Counted from the first letter of the stretch, positions 1 through 14,439 are shown. The stretch: DNA of 64,000 nt from Odiellus spinosus (GCA_963920705.1 OY987232.1:2542001-2606000), one strand, 5' to 3'. The notes: a model not told the origin generated them from the sequence alone. Program-made: numbers and translations.

Positions 1-430
1 ATTTTTGAATTTATATTTGGGAAATTTGTGCATCTATACTTGGGAAATTTGTGGATAATACTTGGGAAATTTGTGGATTTATACTTAGGGAATTTGTGAA
101 TCTATGCTTGGAAAATTTGTGAATCTATACTTGGAAAATTTGTGAATATATACTAGGAAAATTTGTGAATCTATACTAGGAAAATTTTGAATCTATACTT
201 GGAAAATTTGTGAATCTATATTTGGAAAATTTGTGAAACTATACTTGGGAAATTTGTGGATCTATACTTGGGAAATTTGTGGATCTATACTTGGGAAATT
301 TGTGGATCTATACTTAGGGAATTTGTGAATCTATACTTGGAGAATTTGTGAATCTATACTTGGGAAATTTGTGCATCTATACTTGGGAAATTTGTGGATC
401 TATACTTGGGAAATTTGTGGATCTATACTT
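1..430 (+). repeat. Segment duplicated at about 3100-3530
   Basis: The first ~430 bases correspond to positions from 3100 onward at an offset of 3,099. Both copies share the 22-bp GGATAATAC unit (53 and 3152), skip one base-4-G unit after it, and carry the rare variant CTATGCTTGGAAAA (102 and 3201). The copy at 3100 lacks a few units around GTGAATATATACTAGG that are present at 145-190. The later part, with TTGGAGAATTTG, realigns after that indel. Confidence 0.75.
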
Positions 431-540
431 GGGAAATTTGTGGATCTATACTTGGGAAATTTGTGGATCTATACTTAGGGAATTTGTGAATCTATACTTG
501 GGGAATTTGTGAATCTATACTTGGGAAATTTGTGAATCTA

Positions 541-2560
541 TACTTGGGAAATTTTTGAATTTATATTTGGGAAATTTGTGCATCTATACTTGGGAAATTT
601 GTGGATAATACTTGGGAAATTTGTGGATCTATACTTGGGAAATTTGTGGATTTATACTTAGGGAATTTGTGAATCTATACTTGGAAAATTTGTGAATCTA
701 TACTTGGAAAATTTGTGAATATATACTAGGAAAATTTGTGAATCTATACTAGGAAAATTTTGAATCTATACTTGGAAAATTTTTGAATCTATACTTGGGA
801 AATTTATGAATCTATACTAGGAAAATTTGTGAATCTATACTTGGGAAATTTGTAGATCTATACTTGGGAAATTTGTGGATCTATACTTGGGAAATTTTGT
901 GGATCTATACTTGGAAAATTTGTGAATCTATACTTGGAAAATTTGTGAATCTATACTTGGAAAATTTGTGAATCTATACTTGGAAAATTTGTGAATATAT
1001 ACTCGGAAAATTTGTGAATCTATACTTGGTAAATTTTGAATCTATACTTGGAAAATTTGTGAATCTATACTTGGGAAATTTATGAATCTATACTAGGAAA
1101 ATTTGTGAATCTATACTTGGGAAATTTGTGGATCTATACTTGGGAAATTTGTGGATCTATACTTAGGGAATTTGTGAATCTACACTTGGGAAATTTGTGA
1201 ATTTATACTTGGGAAATTTGTGCATCTATACTTGGGAAATTTGTGGATCTATACTTGGGAAATTTGTGGATTTATACTTGGGAAATTTGTGGATCTATAC
1301 TTGGGAAATTTGTGGATCTATACTTGGGAAATTTGTGGATCTATACTTGGGAAATTTGTGGATCTATACTTAGGGAATTTGTGGATTTATACTTAGGGAA
1401 TTTGTGAATCTATACTTGGAAAATTTGTGAATCTATACTTGGAAAATTTGTGAATCTATACTTGGAAAATTTGTGAATATATACTAGGAAAATTTATGAA
1501 TCTATACTTGGTAAATTTTGAATCTATACTTGGAAAATTTGTGAATCTATACTTGGGAAATTTATGAATCTATACTAGGAAAATTTGTGAATCTATACTT
1601 GGGAAATTTGTGGATCTATACTTGGGAAATTTGTGGATCTATACTTGGGAAATTTGTGGATCTATACTTGGGAAATTTGTGGATCTATACTTAGGGAATT
1701 TGTGAATCTACACTTGGGAAATTTGTGAATTTATACTTGGGAAATTTCTGCATCTATATTTGGGAAATTTGTGGATCTATACTTGGGAAATTTGTGGATC
1801 TATACTTGGGAAATTTGTGGATCTATACTTGGGAAATTTGTGGATCTATACTTGGGAAATTTGTGGATCTATACTTGGGAAATTTTGTGGATCTATACTT
1901 GGGAAATTTGTGAATCTATACTTTTAAAATTTGTGAATCTATCCTTATGAAATTTGTGAATCTATACTTGGGAAATTTGTGAGTCTATACTTGGGAAATT
2001 TGTTAATCTATACTTGGGAAATTTGTGAATCTATATTTGGAAAATTTGTGAATCTATACTTGGGAAATTTGTGGATCTATACTTGGGAAATTTGTGGATC
2101 TATACTTTGGGAATTTGTGAATCTATACTTGGGAAATTTGTGAATCTATACTTGGGAAATTTTTGAATTTATATTTGGGAAATTTGTGCATCTATACTTG
2201 GGAAATTTGTGGATAATACTTGGGAAATTTGTGGATCTATACTTGGGAAATTTGTGGATTTATACTTGGGAAATTTGTGGATTTATACTTAGGGAATTTG
2301 TGAATCTATACTTGGAAAATTTGTGAATCTATACTTGGAAAATTTGTGAATATATACTAGGAAAATTTGTGAATCTATACTAGGAAAATTTTGAATCTAT
2401 ACTTGGAAAATTTTTGAATCTATACTTGGGAAATTTATGAATCTATACTAGGAAAATTTGTGAATCTATACTTGGGAAATTTGTGGATCTATACTTGGGA
2501 AATTTGTAGATCTATACTTGGGAAATTTGTGGATCTATACTTGGGAAATTTGTGGATCTA
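541..2560 (+). repeat. Direct duplication, offset 1,608-1,654 bp
   Basis: The block beginning GAATTTATATTTGGG near 556 is repeated near 2164. The 22-bp marker moves from 603 to 2211, an offset of 1,608. The second copy then gains one GTGGATTTATAC unit (offset 1,631) and later one base-4-G unit before GTAGATCT (offset 1,654). A smaller duplication inside the block shifts the TTGGTAAATTTTG unit from ~1027 to ~1509, an offset of 482 bp, which is 21 units less one base. Confidence 0.75.
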
Positions 2561-3699
2561 TACTTAGGGAATTTGTGAATTTATACTTGGGAAATTTGTG
2601 CATCTATACTTGGGAAATTTGTGGATCTATACTTGGGAAATTTGTGAATCTATACTTGGAAAATTTGTGAATCTATACTTATGAAATTTGTGAATCTATC
2701 CTTATGAAATTTGTGAATCTATACTCGGGAAACTTGTGGATCTATACTTGGGAAATTTGTGGATCTATACTAGGGAAATTTGTGGATCTATACTTAGGGA
2801 ATTTGTGAATCTATACTTGGAGAATTTGTGAATCTATACTTGGGAAATTTGTGAATCTATACTTGGGAAATTTGTGAATTTATACTTGGGAAATTTTTGC
2901 ATCTATACTTGGGAAATTTGTGGATCTATACTTGAGAAATTTGTGGATCTATACTTGGGAAATTTGTGGATCTATACTTGGGAAATTTGTGGATCTATAC
3001 TTAGGGAATTTGTGAATCTATACTTGGGGAATTTGTGAATCTATACTTGGGGAATTTGTGAATCTATACTTGGGAAATTTGTTAATCTATACTTGGGAAA
3101 TTTTTGAATTTATATTTGGGAAATTTGTGCATCTATACTTGGGAAATTTGTGGATAATACTTGGGAAATTTGTGGATTTATACTTAGGGAATTTGTGAAT
3201 CTATGCTTGGAAAATTTGTGAATCTATACTTGGAAAATTTGTGAATCTATACTTGGAAAATTTGTGAATCTATATTTGGAAAATTTGTGAATCTATACTT
3301 GGGAAATTTGTGGATCTATACTTGGGAAATTTGTGGATCTATACTTGGGAAATTTGTGGATCTATACTTAGGGAATTTGTGAATCTATACTTGGAGAATT
3401 TGTGAATCTATACTTGGGAAATTTGTGAATCTATACTTGGGAAATTTGTGAATTTATACTTGGGAAATTTGAGCATCTATACTTGGGAAATTTGTGGATC
3501 TATACTTGGGAAATTTGTGAATATATACTAGGAAAATTTGTGAATCTATACTAGGAAAATTTTGAATCTATACTTGGAAAATTTGTGAATCTATACTTGG
3601 GAAATTTATGAATCTATACTAGGAAAATTTGTGAATCTATACTTGGGAAATTTGTGGATCTATACTTGGGAAATTTGTAGATCTATACTTGGGAAATTT

Positions 3700-5050
3700 G
3701 TGAATCTATACTTTTAAAATTTGTGAATCTATCCTTATGAAATTTGTGAATCTATACTTGGGAAATTTGTGAGTCTATACTTGGGAAATTTGTTAATCTA
3801 TACTTGGGAAATTTGTGAATCTATATTTGGAAAATTTGTGAATCTATACTTGGGAAATTTGTGGATCTATACTTGGGAAATTTGTGGATCTATACTTTGG
3901 GAATTTGTCAATCTATACTTGGGAAATTTGTGAATCTATACTTGGGAAATTTTTGAATTTATATTTGGGAAATTTGTGCATCTATACTTGGGAAATTTGT
4001 GGATAATACTTGGGAAATTTGTGGATCTATACTTGGGAAATTTGTGGATTTATACTTAGGGAATTTGTGAATCTATACTTGGAAAATTTGTGAATCTATA
4101 CTTGGAAAATTTGTGAATATATACTAGGAAAATTTGTGAATCTATACTAGGAAAATTTTGAATCTATACTTGGAAAATTTTTGAATCTATACTTGGGAAA
4201 TTTATGAATCTATACTAGGAAAATTTGTGAATCTATACTTGGGAAATTTGTGGATCTATACTTGGGAAATTTGTAGATCTATACTTGGGAAATTTGTGGA
4301 TCTATACTTGGGAAATTTTGTGGATCTATACTTGGGAAATTTGTGGATCTATACTTGGAAAATTTGTGAATCTATACTTTTAAAATTTGTGAATCTATCC
4401 TTATGAAATTTGTGAATCTATACTTGGGAAATTTGTGAATCTATACTTGGGAAATTTGTGAATCTATATTTGGAAAATTTGTGAATCTATACTTGGGAAA
4501 TTTGTGGATCTATACTTGGGAAATTTTTGGATCTATACTTGGGAAATTTGTGGATCTATACTTGGGAAATTTGTGGATCTATACTTAGGGAATTTGTGAA
4601 TTTATACTTGGGAAATTTGTGCATCAATACTTGGGAAATTTGTGGATCTATACTTGGGAAATTTGTGAATCTATACTTGGAAAATTTGTGAATCTATCCT
4701 TATGAAATTTGTGAATCTATATTTGGGAAATTTGTGGATCTATACTAGGGAAATTTGTGGATCTATACTTAGGGAATTTGTGAATCTATACTTGGGAAAT
4801 TTGTGAATCTATACTTGGGAAATTTGTGGATCTATACTTGGGAAATTTGTGGATCTATACTTGGGAAATTTGTGGATCTATACTTGGGAAATTTGTGGAT
4901 CTATACTTGGGAAATTTGTGGATTTATGCTTGGGAAATTTGTGGATTTATACTTGGGAAATTTGTGGGTTTATACTTAGGGAATTTGTGAATCTATACTT
5001 GGAAAATTTGTGAATCTATACTTGGAAAATTTGTGAATCTATACTTGGAA
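3700..5050 (+). repeat. Long segment repeated 8.2 kb downstream (copy 1)
   Basis: This stretch contains CTTTTAAAA, CCTTATGAAA, GTGAGTCT and GTTAATCT units, the GGATAATAC block at 4001, and later the rare pair GGATTTATGCTTGGG and GTGGGTTTATAC near 4922-4970. The same order recurs at 11.86-13.32 kb. The offset is 8,155 bp in the first part and 8,270 bp at the end. The difference of 115 bp equals five units and is explained by an extra partial repeat near 12.86-12.97 kb in the second copy. The middle part also recurs at about 8.0-8.95 kb, at an offset of 4,248. Confidence 0.8.
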
Positions 5051-7700
5051 AATTTGTGAATCTATACTTAGGGAATTTGTGAATCTATACTTGGGGAATT
5101 TGTGAATCTATACTTGGGAAATTTGTGAATCTATACTTGGGAAATTTTTGAATTTATATTTGGGAAATTTGTGCATCTATACTTGGGAAATTTGTGGATA
5201 ATACTTGGGAAATTTGTGGATCTATACTTGGGAAATTTGTGGATTTATACTTAGGGAATTTGTGAATCTATACTTGGAAAATTTGTGAATCTATACTTGG
5301 AAAATTTGTGAATATATACTAGGAAAATTTGTGAATCTATACTAGGAAAATTTTGAATCTATACTTGGAAAATTTTTGAATCTATACTTGGGAAATTTAT
5401 GAATCTATACTAGGAAAATTTGTGAATCTATACTTGGGAAATTTGTAGATCTATACTTGGGAAATTTGTGGATCTATACTTGGGAAATTTTGTGGATCTA
5501 TACTTGGGAAATTTGTGAATCTATACTTGGAAAATTTGTGAATCTATACTTGGAAAATTTGTGAATCTATACTTGGAAAATTTGTGAATATATACTTGGG
5601 AAATTTGTGAATCTATACTTGGTAAATTTTGAATCTATACTTGGAAAATTTGTGAATCTATACTTGGGAAATTTATGAATCTATACTAGGAAAATTTGTG
5701 AATCTATACTTGGGAAATTTGTGGATCTATACTTGGGAAATTTGTGGATCTATACTTGGGAAATTTGTGGATCTATACTTAGGGAATTTGTGAATCTACA
5801 CTTGGGAAATTTGTGAATTTATACTTGGGAAATTTGTGCATCTATACTTGGGAAATTTGTGGATCTATACTTGGGAAATTTGTGGATCTATTCTTGGGAA
5901 ATTTGTGGATCTATACTTGGGAAATTTGTGGATCTATACTTGGGAAATTTGTGGATCTATACTTGGGAAATTTGTGGATCTATACTTGGGAAATTTGTGG
6001 ATCTATACTTATGGAATTTGTGAATCTATACTTGGGGAATTTGTGAATCTATACTTGGGAAATTTGTGAATCTATACTTGGGAAATTTTTGAATTTATAT
6101 TTGGGAAATTTGTGCATCTATACTTGGGAAATTTGTGGATCTATACTTGGGAAATTTGTGGATCTATACTTGGGAAATTTGTGGATTTATACTTAGGGAA
6201 TTTGTGAATCTATACTTGGAAAATTTGTGAATCTATACTTGGAAAATTTGTGAATATATACTAGGAAAATTTGTGAATCTATACTAGGAAAATTTTGAAT
6301 CTATACTTGGAAAATTTGTGAATCTATACTTGGGAAATTTATGAATCTATACTAGGAAAATTTGTGAATCTATACTTGGGAAATTTGTGGATCTATACTT
6401 GGGAAATTTGTAGATCTATACTTGGGAAATTTGTGGATCTATACTTGGGAAATTTGTGGATCTATACTTAGGGAATTTGTGAATCTATACTTGGGGAATT
6501 TGTGAATCTATACTTGGGAAATTTGTGAATCTATACTTGGGAAATTTTTGAATTTATATTTGGGAAATTTGTGCATCTATACTTGGGAAATTTGTGGATC
6601 TATACTTGGGAAATTTGTGGATCTATACTTGGGAAATTTGTGGATTTATACTTAGGGAATTTGTGAATCTATACTTGGAAAATTTGTGAATATATACTAG
6701 GAAAATTTGTGAATCTATACTAGGAAAATTTTGAATCTATACTTGGAAAATTTGTGAATCTATACTTGGGAAATTTATGAATCTATACTAGGAAAATTTG
6801 TGAATCTATACTTGGGAAATTTGTGGATCTATACTTGGGAAATTTGTAGATCTATACTTGGGAAATTTGTGGATCTATACTTGGGAAATTTTGTGGATCT
6901 ATACTTGGAAAATTTGTGAATATATACTAGGAAAATTTGTGAATCTATACTAGGAAAATTTTGAATCTATACTTGGAAAATTTTTGAATCTATACTTGGG
7001 AAATTTATGAATCTATACTAGGAAAATTTGTGAATCTATACTTGGGAAATTTGTAGATCTATACTTGGGAAATTTGTGGATCTATACTTGGGAAATTTTG
7101 TGGATCTATACTTGGGAAATTTGTGAATCTATACTTGGAAAATTTGTGAATCTATACTTGGAAAATTTGTGAATCTATACTTGGAAAATTTGTGAATATA
7201 TACTCGGAAAATTTGTGAATCTATACTTGGTAAATTTTGAATCTATACTTGGAAAATTTGTGAATCTATACTTGGGAAATTTATGAATCTATACTAGGAA
7301 AATTTGTGAATCTATACTTGGGAAATTTGTGGATCTATACTTGGGAAATTTGTGGATCTATACTTGGGAAATTTGTGGATCTATACTTAGGGAATTTGTG
7401 AATCTACACTTGGGAAATTTGTGAATTTATACTTGGGAAATTTGTGCATCTATACTTGGGAAATTTGTGGATCTATACTTGGGAAATTTGTGGATCTATA
7501 CTTGGGAAATTTGTGGATCTATACTTGGGAAATTTGTGGATCTATACTTGGGAAATTTGTGGATCTATACTTGGGAAATTTGTGGATCTATACTTAGGGA
7601 ATTTGTGAATCTATACTTGGGGAATTTGTGAATCTATACTTGGGAAATTTGTGAATCTATACTTGGGAAATTTTTGAATTTATATTTGGGAAATTTGTGC
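5050..7700 (+). repeat. Duplicated block with 1,608-bp offset and a further copy at 9.3-10.6 kb
   Basis: Positions from 5308 (GTGAATATATACTAGG) to about 6090 are repeated from 6916 to about 7690 at an offset of 1,608. Both copies run through AAAATTTTGAATC, GTAGATC, the 24-bp AAATTTTGTGG unit, TTGGTAAATTTTG, a TACACTTGGG unit and a run of base-4-G units. The same material starts again near 9.32 kb: the GGATAATAC marker moves from 5196 to 9467, an offset of 4,271. That third copy lacks the TTGGTAAATTTTG trio, a loss of about 68 bp. The unit at 7205 carries the CpG-bearing CTCGG variant that is absent from the first copy. Confidence 0.78.
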
Positions 7701-7999
7701 ATCTATACTTGGGAAATTTGTGGATCTATACTTGGGAAATTTGTGGATCTATACTTGGGAAATTTGTGGATTTATACTTAGGGAATTTGTGAATCTATAC
7801 TTGGAAAATTTGTGAATCTATACTTGGAAAATTTGTGAATATATACTAGGAAAATTTGTGAATCTATACTAGGAAAATTTTGAATCTATACTTGGGAAAT
7901 TTGTGAATCTATACTTGGGAAATTTATGAATCTATACTAGGAAAATTTGTGAATCTATACTTGGGAAATTTGTGGATCTATACTTGGGAAATTTGTAGA

Positions 8000-8960
8000 T
8001 CTATACTTGGGAAATTTGTGAATCTATACTTGGGAAATTTGTGAGTCTATACTTGGGAAATTTGTGAATCTATATTTGGAAAATTTGTGAATCTATACTT
8101 GGGAAATTTGTGGATCTATACTTGGGAAATTAAGGATCTATACTTGGGGAATTTGTGAATCTATACTTGGGAAATTTGTGAATCTATACTTGAGAAATTT
8201 TTGAATTTATATTTGGGAAATTTGTGCATCTATACTTGGGAAATTTGTGGATAATACTTGGGAAATTTGTGGATCTATACTTGGGAAATTTGTGGATTTA
8301 TACTTAGGGAATTTGTGAATCTATACTTGGAAAATTTGTGAATCTATACTTGGAAAATTTGTGAATATATACTAGGAAAATTTGTGAATCTATACTAGGA
8401 AAATTTTGAATCTATACTTGGAAAATTTTTGAATCTATACTTGGGAAATTTATGAATCTATACTAGGAAAATTTGTGAATCTATACTTGGGAAATTTGTG
8501 GATCTATACTTGGGAAATTTGTAGATCTATACTTGGGAAATTTGTGGATCTATACTTGGGAAATTTTGTGGATCTATACTTGGGAAATTTGTGGATCTAT
8601 ACTTGGAAAATTTGTGAATCTATACTTTTAAAATTTGTGAATCTATCCTTATGAAATTTGTGAATCTATACTTGGGAAATTTGTGAATCTATACTTGGGA
8701 AATTTGTGAATCTATATTTGGAAAATTTGTGAATCTATACTTGGGAAATTTGTGGATCTATACTTGGGAAATTTGTGGATCTATACTTGGGAAATTTGTG
8801 GATCTATACTTGGGAAATTTGTGGATCTATACTTAGGGAATTTGTGAATTTATACTTGGGAAATTTGTGCATCAAAACTTGGGAAATTTGTGTATCTATA
8901 CTTGGGAAATTTGTGAATCTATACTTGGAAAATTTGTGAATCTATCCTTATGAAATTTGT
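8000..8960 (+). repeat. Copy of the 3.8-4.7 kb segment
   Basis: The marker GGATAATAC at 8249 aligns with 4001 at an offset of 4,248. The following order is shared: two GTAGATC/GTGGATC units, the 24-bp AAATTTTGTGG unit, CTTTTAAAA, CCTTATGAAA and a TATTTGGAAAA unit. Near 8130 a private variant reads GGGAAATTAAGGATC. Near 8870-9015 two short, almost repeated stretches contain GTGCATCAA and GTGTATCTATAC units, which suggests a further local duplication. Confidence 0.72.
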
Positions 8961-9319
8961 GGATCTATACTTAGGGAATTTGTGAATTTATACTTGGGAA
9001 ATTTGTGCATCAATACTTGGGAAATTTGTGTATCTATACTTGGGAAATTTGTGAATCTATACTTGGGAAATTTGTGAATCTATACTTGGGAAATTTGTGG
9101 ATCTATACTTGGGAAATTTGTGGATCTATACTTGGAAAATTTGTGAATCTATCCTTGTGAAATTTGTGAATCTATATTTGGGAAATTTGTGGATCTATAC
9201 TAGGGAAATTTGTGGATCTATACTTAGGGAATTTGTGAATCTATACTTGGAGAATTTGTGAATCTATACTTGGGAAATTTGTGAATCTATACTTGGAAAA
9301 TTTGTGAATCTATACTTGG

Positions 9320-10640
9320 AAAATTTGTGAATCTATACTTAGGGAATTTGTGAATCTATACTTGGGGAATTTGTGAATCTATACTTGGGAAATTTGTGAA
9401 TCTATACTTGGGAAATTTTTGAATTTATATTTGGGAAATTTGTGCATCTATACTTGGGAAATTTGTGGATAATACTTGGGAAATTTGTGGATCTATACTT
9501 GGGAAATTTGTGGATTTATACTTAGGGAATTTGTGAATCTATACTTGGAAAATTTGTGAATCTATACTTGGAAAATTTGTGAATATATACTAGGAAAATT
9601 TGTGAATCTATACTAGGAAAATTTTGAATCTATACTTGGAAAATTTTTGAATCTATACTTGGGAAATTTATGAATCTATACTAGGAAAATTTGTGAATCT
9701 ATACTTGGGAAATTTGTAGATCTATACTTGGGAAATTTGTGGATCTATACTTGGGAAATTTTGTGGATCTATACTTGGGAAATTTGTGAATCTATACTTG
9801 GAAAATTTGTGAATCTATACTTGGAAAATTTGTGAATCTATACTTGGAAAATTTGTGAATATATACTCGGAAAATTTGTGAATCTATACTTGGGAAATTT
9901 ATGAATCTATACTAGGAAAATTTGTGAATCTATACTTGGGAAATTTGTGGATCTATACTTGGGAAATTTGTGGATCTATACTTGGGAAATTTGTGGATCT
10001 ATACTTAGGGAATTTGTGAATCTACACTTGGGAAATTTGTGAATTTATACTTGGGAAATTTGTGCATCTATACTTGGGAAATTTGTGGATCTATACTTGG
10101 GAAATTTGTGGATCTATGCTTGGGAAATTTGTGGATCTATACTTGGGAAATTTGTGGATCTATACTTGGGAAATTTGTGGATCTATACTTGGGAAATTTG
10201 TGGATCTATACTTAGGGAATTTGTGAATCTATACTTGGGGAATTTGTGAATCTATACTTGGGAAATTTGTGAATCTATACTTGGGAAATTTTTGAATTTA
10301 TATTTGGGAAATTTGTGCATCTATACTTGGGAAATTTGTGGATCTATACTTGGGAAATTTGTGGATCTATACTTGGGAAATTTGTGGATTTATACTTAGG
10401 GAATTTGTGAATCTATACTTGGAAAATTTGTGAATCTATACTTGGAAAATTTGTGAATATATACTAGGAAAATTTGTGAATCTATACTAGGAAAATTTTG
10501 AATCTATACTTGGAAAATTTGTGAATCTATACTTGGGAAATTTATGAATCTATACTAGGAAAATTTGTGAATCTATACTTGGGAAATTTGTGGATCTATA
10601 CTTGGGAAATTTGTAGATCTATACTTGGGAAATTTGTGGA
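9320..10640 (+). repeat. Third copy of the 5.05-6.45 kb block
   Basis: The order of variant units from TTAGGGAATTTG, TTGGGGAATTTG and the GGATAATAC marker at 9467 follows that of 5.05-6.45 kb. The base-4-G run after GTGCATC carries one CTATGCTTGGG substitution near 10117. The block ends by joining near 10,660 to a GTGAATATATACTCGG unit (CpG at 10673), which looks like a recombination junction between block types. Confidence 0.7.
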
Positions 10641-11859
10641 TCTATACTTGGGAAATTTTGTGAATATATACTCGGAAAATTTGTGAATCTATACTTGGTA
10701 AATTTTGAATCTATACTTGGAAAATTTGTGAATCTATACTTGGGAAATTTATGAGTCTATACTTGGGAAATTTGTTAATCTATACTTGGGAAATTTGTGA
10801 ATCTATATTTGGAAAATTTGTGAATCTATACTTGGGAAATTTGTGGATCTATACTTGGGAAATTTGTGGATCTATACTTGGGGAATTTGTGAATCTATAC
10901 TTGGGAAATTTGTGAATCTATACTTGGGAAATTTTTGAATTTATATTTGGGAAATTTGTGCATCTATACTTGGGAAATTTGTGGATAATACTTGGGAAAT
11001 TTGTGGATCTATACTTGGGAAATTTGTGGATTTATACTTAGGGAATTTGTGAATCTATACTTAGGGAATTTGTGAATCTATACTTGGGGAATTTGTGAAT
11101 CTATACTTGGGAAATTTGTGAATCTATACTAGGGAAATTTATGAATCTATACTAGGAAAATTTGTGAATCTATACTTGGGAAATTTGTGGATCTATACTT
11201 GGGAAATTTGTAGATCTATACTTGGGAAATTTGTGGATCTATACTTGGGAAATTTTGTGGATCTATACTTGGGAAATTTGTGGATCTATACTTGGAAAAT
11301 TTGTGAATCTATACTTTTAAAATTTGTGAATCTATCCTTATGAAATTTTTGAATCTATACTTGGGAAATTTGTGAATCTATACTTGGGAAATTTGTGAAT
11401 CTATATTTGGAAAATTTGTGAATCTATACTTGGGAAATTTGTGGATCTATACTTGGGAAATTTGTGGATCTATACTTGGGAAATTTGTGGATCTATACTT
11501 GGGAAATTTGTGGATCTATACTTAGGGAATTTGTGAATTTATACTTGGGAAATTTGTGCATCAATACTTGGGAAATTTGTGGATCTATACTTGGGAAATT
11601 TGTGAATCTATACTTGGAAAATTTGTGAATCTATCCTTGTGAAATTTGTGAATCTATATTTGGGAAATTTGTGGATCTATACTAGGGAAATTTGTGGATC
11701 TATACTTAGGGAATTTGTGAATCTATACTTGGAGAATTTGTGAATCTATACTTGGGAAATTTGTGGATCTATACTTGGGAAATTTGTGGATCTATACTTG
11801 GGAAATTTGTGGATCTATACTTGGGAAATTTGTGGATCTATACTTGGAAAATTTGTGAA

Positions 11860-13320
11860 TCTATACTTTTAAAATTTGTGAATCTATCCTTATGAAATTT
11901 GTGAATCTATACTTGGGAAATTTGTGAGTCTATACTTGGGAAATTTGTTAATCTATACTTGGGAAATTTGTGAATCTATATTTGGAAAATTTGTGAATCT
12001 ATACTTGGGAAATTTGTGGATCTATACTTGGGAAATTTGTGGATCTATACTTGGGGAATTTGTGAATCTATACTAGGAAAATTTGTGAATCTATACTTGG
12101 GAAATTTTTGAATTTATATTTGGGAAATTTGTGCATCTATACTTGGGAAATTTGTGGATAATACTTGGGAAATTTGTGGATCTATACTTGGAAAATTTGT
12201 GGATTTATACTTAGGGAATTTGTGAATCTATACTTGGAAAATTTGTGAATCTATACTTGGAAAATTTGTGAATATATACTAGGAAAATTTGTGAATCTAT
12301 ACTAGGAAAATTTTGAATCTATACTTGGAAAATTTTTGAATCTATACTTGGGAAATTTATGAATCTATACTAGGAAAATTTGTGAATCTATACTTGGGAA
12401 ATTTGTGGATCTATACTTGGGAAATTTGTAGATCTATACTTGGGAAATTTGTGGATCTATACTTGGGAAATTTTGTGGATCTATACTTGGGAAATTTGTG
12501 GATCTATACTTGGAAAATTTGTGAATCTATACTTTTAAAATTTGTGAATCTATCCTTATGAAATTTGTGAATCTATACTTGGGAAATTTGTGAATCTATA
12601 CTTGGGAAATTTGTGAATCTATATTTGGAAAATTTGTGAATCTATACTTGGGAAATTTGTGGATCTATACTTGGGAAATTTGTGGATCTATACTTGGGAA
12701 ATTTGTGGATCTATACTTGGGAAATTTGTGGATCTATACTTAGGGAATTTGTGAATTTATACTTGGGAAATTTGTGCATCAATACTTGGGAAATTTGTGT
12801 ATCTATACTTGGGAAATTTGTGAATCTATACTTGGAAAATTTGTGAATCTATCCTTATGAAATTTGTGAATCTATATTTGGGAAATTTGTGGATCTATAC
12901 TTGGGAAATTTGTGAATCTATACTTGGAAAATTTGTGAATCTATCCTTATGAAATTTGTGAATCTATATTTGGGAAATTTGTGGATCTATACTAGGGAAA
13001 TTTGTGGATCTATACTTAGGGAATTTGTGAATCTATACTTGGAGAATTTGTGAATCTATACTTGGGAAATTTGTGAATCTATACTTGGGAAATTTGTGGA
13101 TCTATACTTGGGAAATTTGTGGATCTATACTTGGGAAATTTGTGGATCTATACTTGGGAAATTTGTGGATCTATACTTGGGAAATTTGTGGATTTATGCT
13201 TGGGAAATTTGTGGATTTATACTTGGGAAATTTGTGGGTTTATACTTAGGGAATTTGTGAATCTATACTTGGAAAATTTGTGAATCTATACTTGGAAAAT
13301 TTGTGAATCTATACTTGGAA
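11860..13320 (+). repeat. Long segment repeated from 3.70-5.05 kb (copy 2)
   Basis: CCTTATGAAA at about 11887 aligns with about 3732 at an offset of 8,155, and the GGATAATAC marker at 12156 aligns with 4001. Between ~12.86 and 12.97 kb a five-unit stretch (GTGAATCTATATTTGGG, GTGGATC, TTGGAAAA, CCTTATGAAA) is repeated. After it the offset is 8,270, and the rare GGATTTATGCTTGGG and GTGGGTTTATAC units again match those at ~4925 and ~4965. Confidence 0.8.
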
Positions 13321-14439
13321 AATTTGTGAATCTATACTTGGAAAATTTGTGAATATATACTAAGAAAATTTGTGAATCTATACTAGGAAAATTTTGAATC
13401 TATACTTGGAAAATTTGTGAGTCTATACTTGGGAAATTTATGAATCTATACTAGGAAAATTTGTGAATCTATACTTGGGAAATTTGTGGATCTATGCTTG
13501 GGAAATTTGTAGATCTATACTTGGGAAATTTGTGAATCTATACTTGGGAAATTTTGTGGATCTATACTTGGGAAATTTGTGGATCTATACTTGGGAAATT
13601 TGTGGATCTCTACTTGGAAAATTTGTGAATCTATACTTTTAAAATTTGTGAATCTATACTTGGGAAATTTGTGAGTCTATACTTGGGAAATTTGTTAATC
13701 TATACTTGGGAAATTTGTGAATCTATATTTGGAAAATTTGTGAATCTATACTTGGGAAATTTGTGGATCTATACTTGGGAAATTTGTGGATCTATACTTG
13801 GGAAATTTGTGGATCTATACTTAGGGAATTTGTGAATCTACACTTGGGAAATTTGTGAATTTATACTTGGGAAATTTGTGCATCTATACTTGGGAAATTT
13901 GTGGATCTATACTTGGGAAATTTGTGGATCTATACTTTTAAAATTTGTCAATCTATCCTTATGAAATTTGTGAATCTATACTTGGGAAATTTGTGAGTCT
14001 ATGCTTGGGAAATTTGTTAATCTATACTTGGGAAATTTGTGGATCTATACTTGGGAAATTTGTGGATCTATACTTAGGGAATTTGTGAATCTACACTTGG
14101 GAAATTTGTGAATTTATACTTGGGAAATTTGTGCATCTATACTTGGGAAATTTGTGGATCTATACTTGGGAAATTTGTGGATCTATACTTGGGAAATTTG
14201 TGGATCTATACTTAGGGAATTTGTGAATCTATACTTGGGGAATTTGTGAATCTATACTTGGGAAATTTGTGAATCTATACTTGGGAAATTTTTGAATTTA
14301 TATTTGGGAAATTTGTGCATCTATACTTGGGAAATTTGTGGATAATACTTGGGAAATTTGTGGATCTATACTTGGGAAATTTGTGGATTTATACTTAGGG
14401 AATTTGTGAATCTATACTAGGAAAATTTTGAATCTATAC

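Noticed and set aside
5813-6069. Two overlapping 77-codon frames in different phases
   Set aside because: Overlapping frames encode the same peptide shifted by a third of the period. Both begin at GTG. This is expected from a 23-bp repeat without TGA units.
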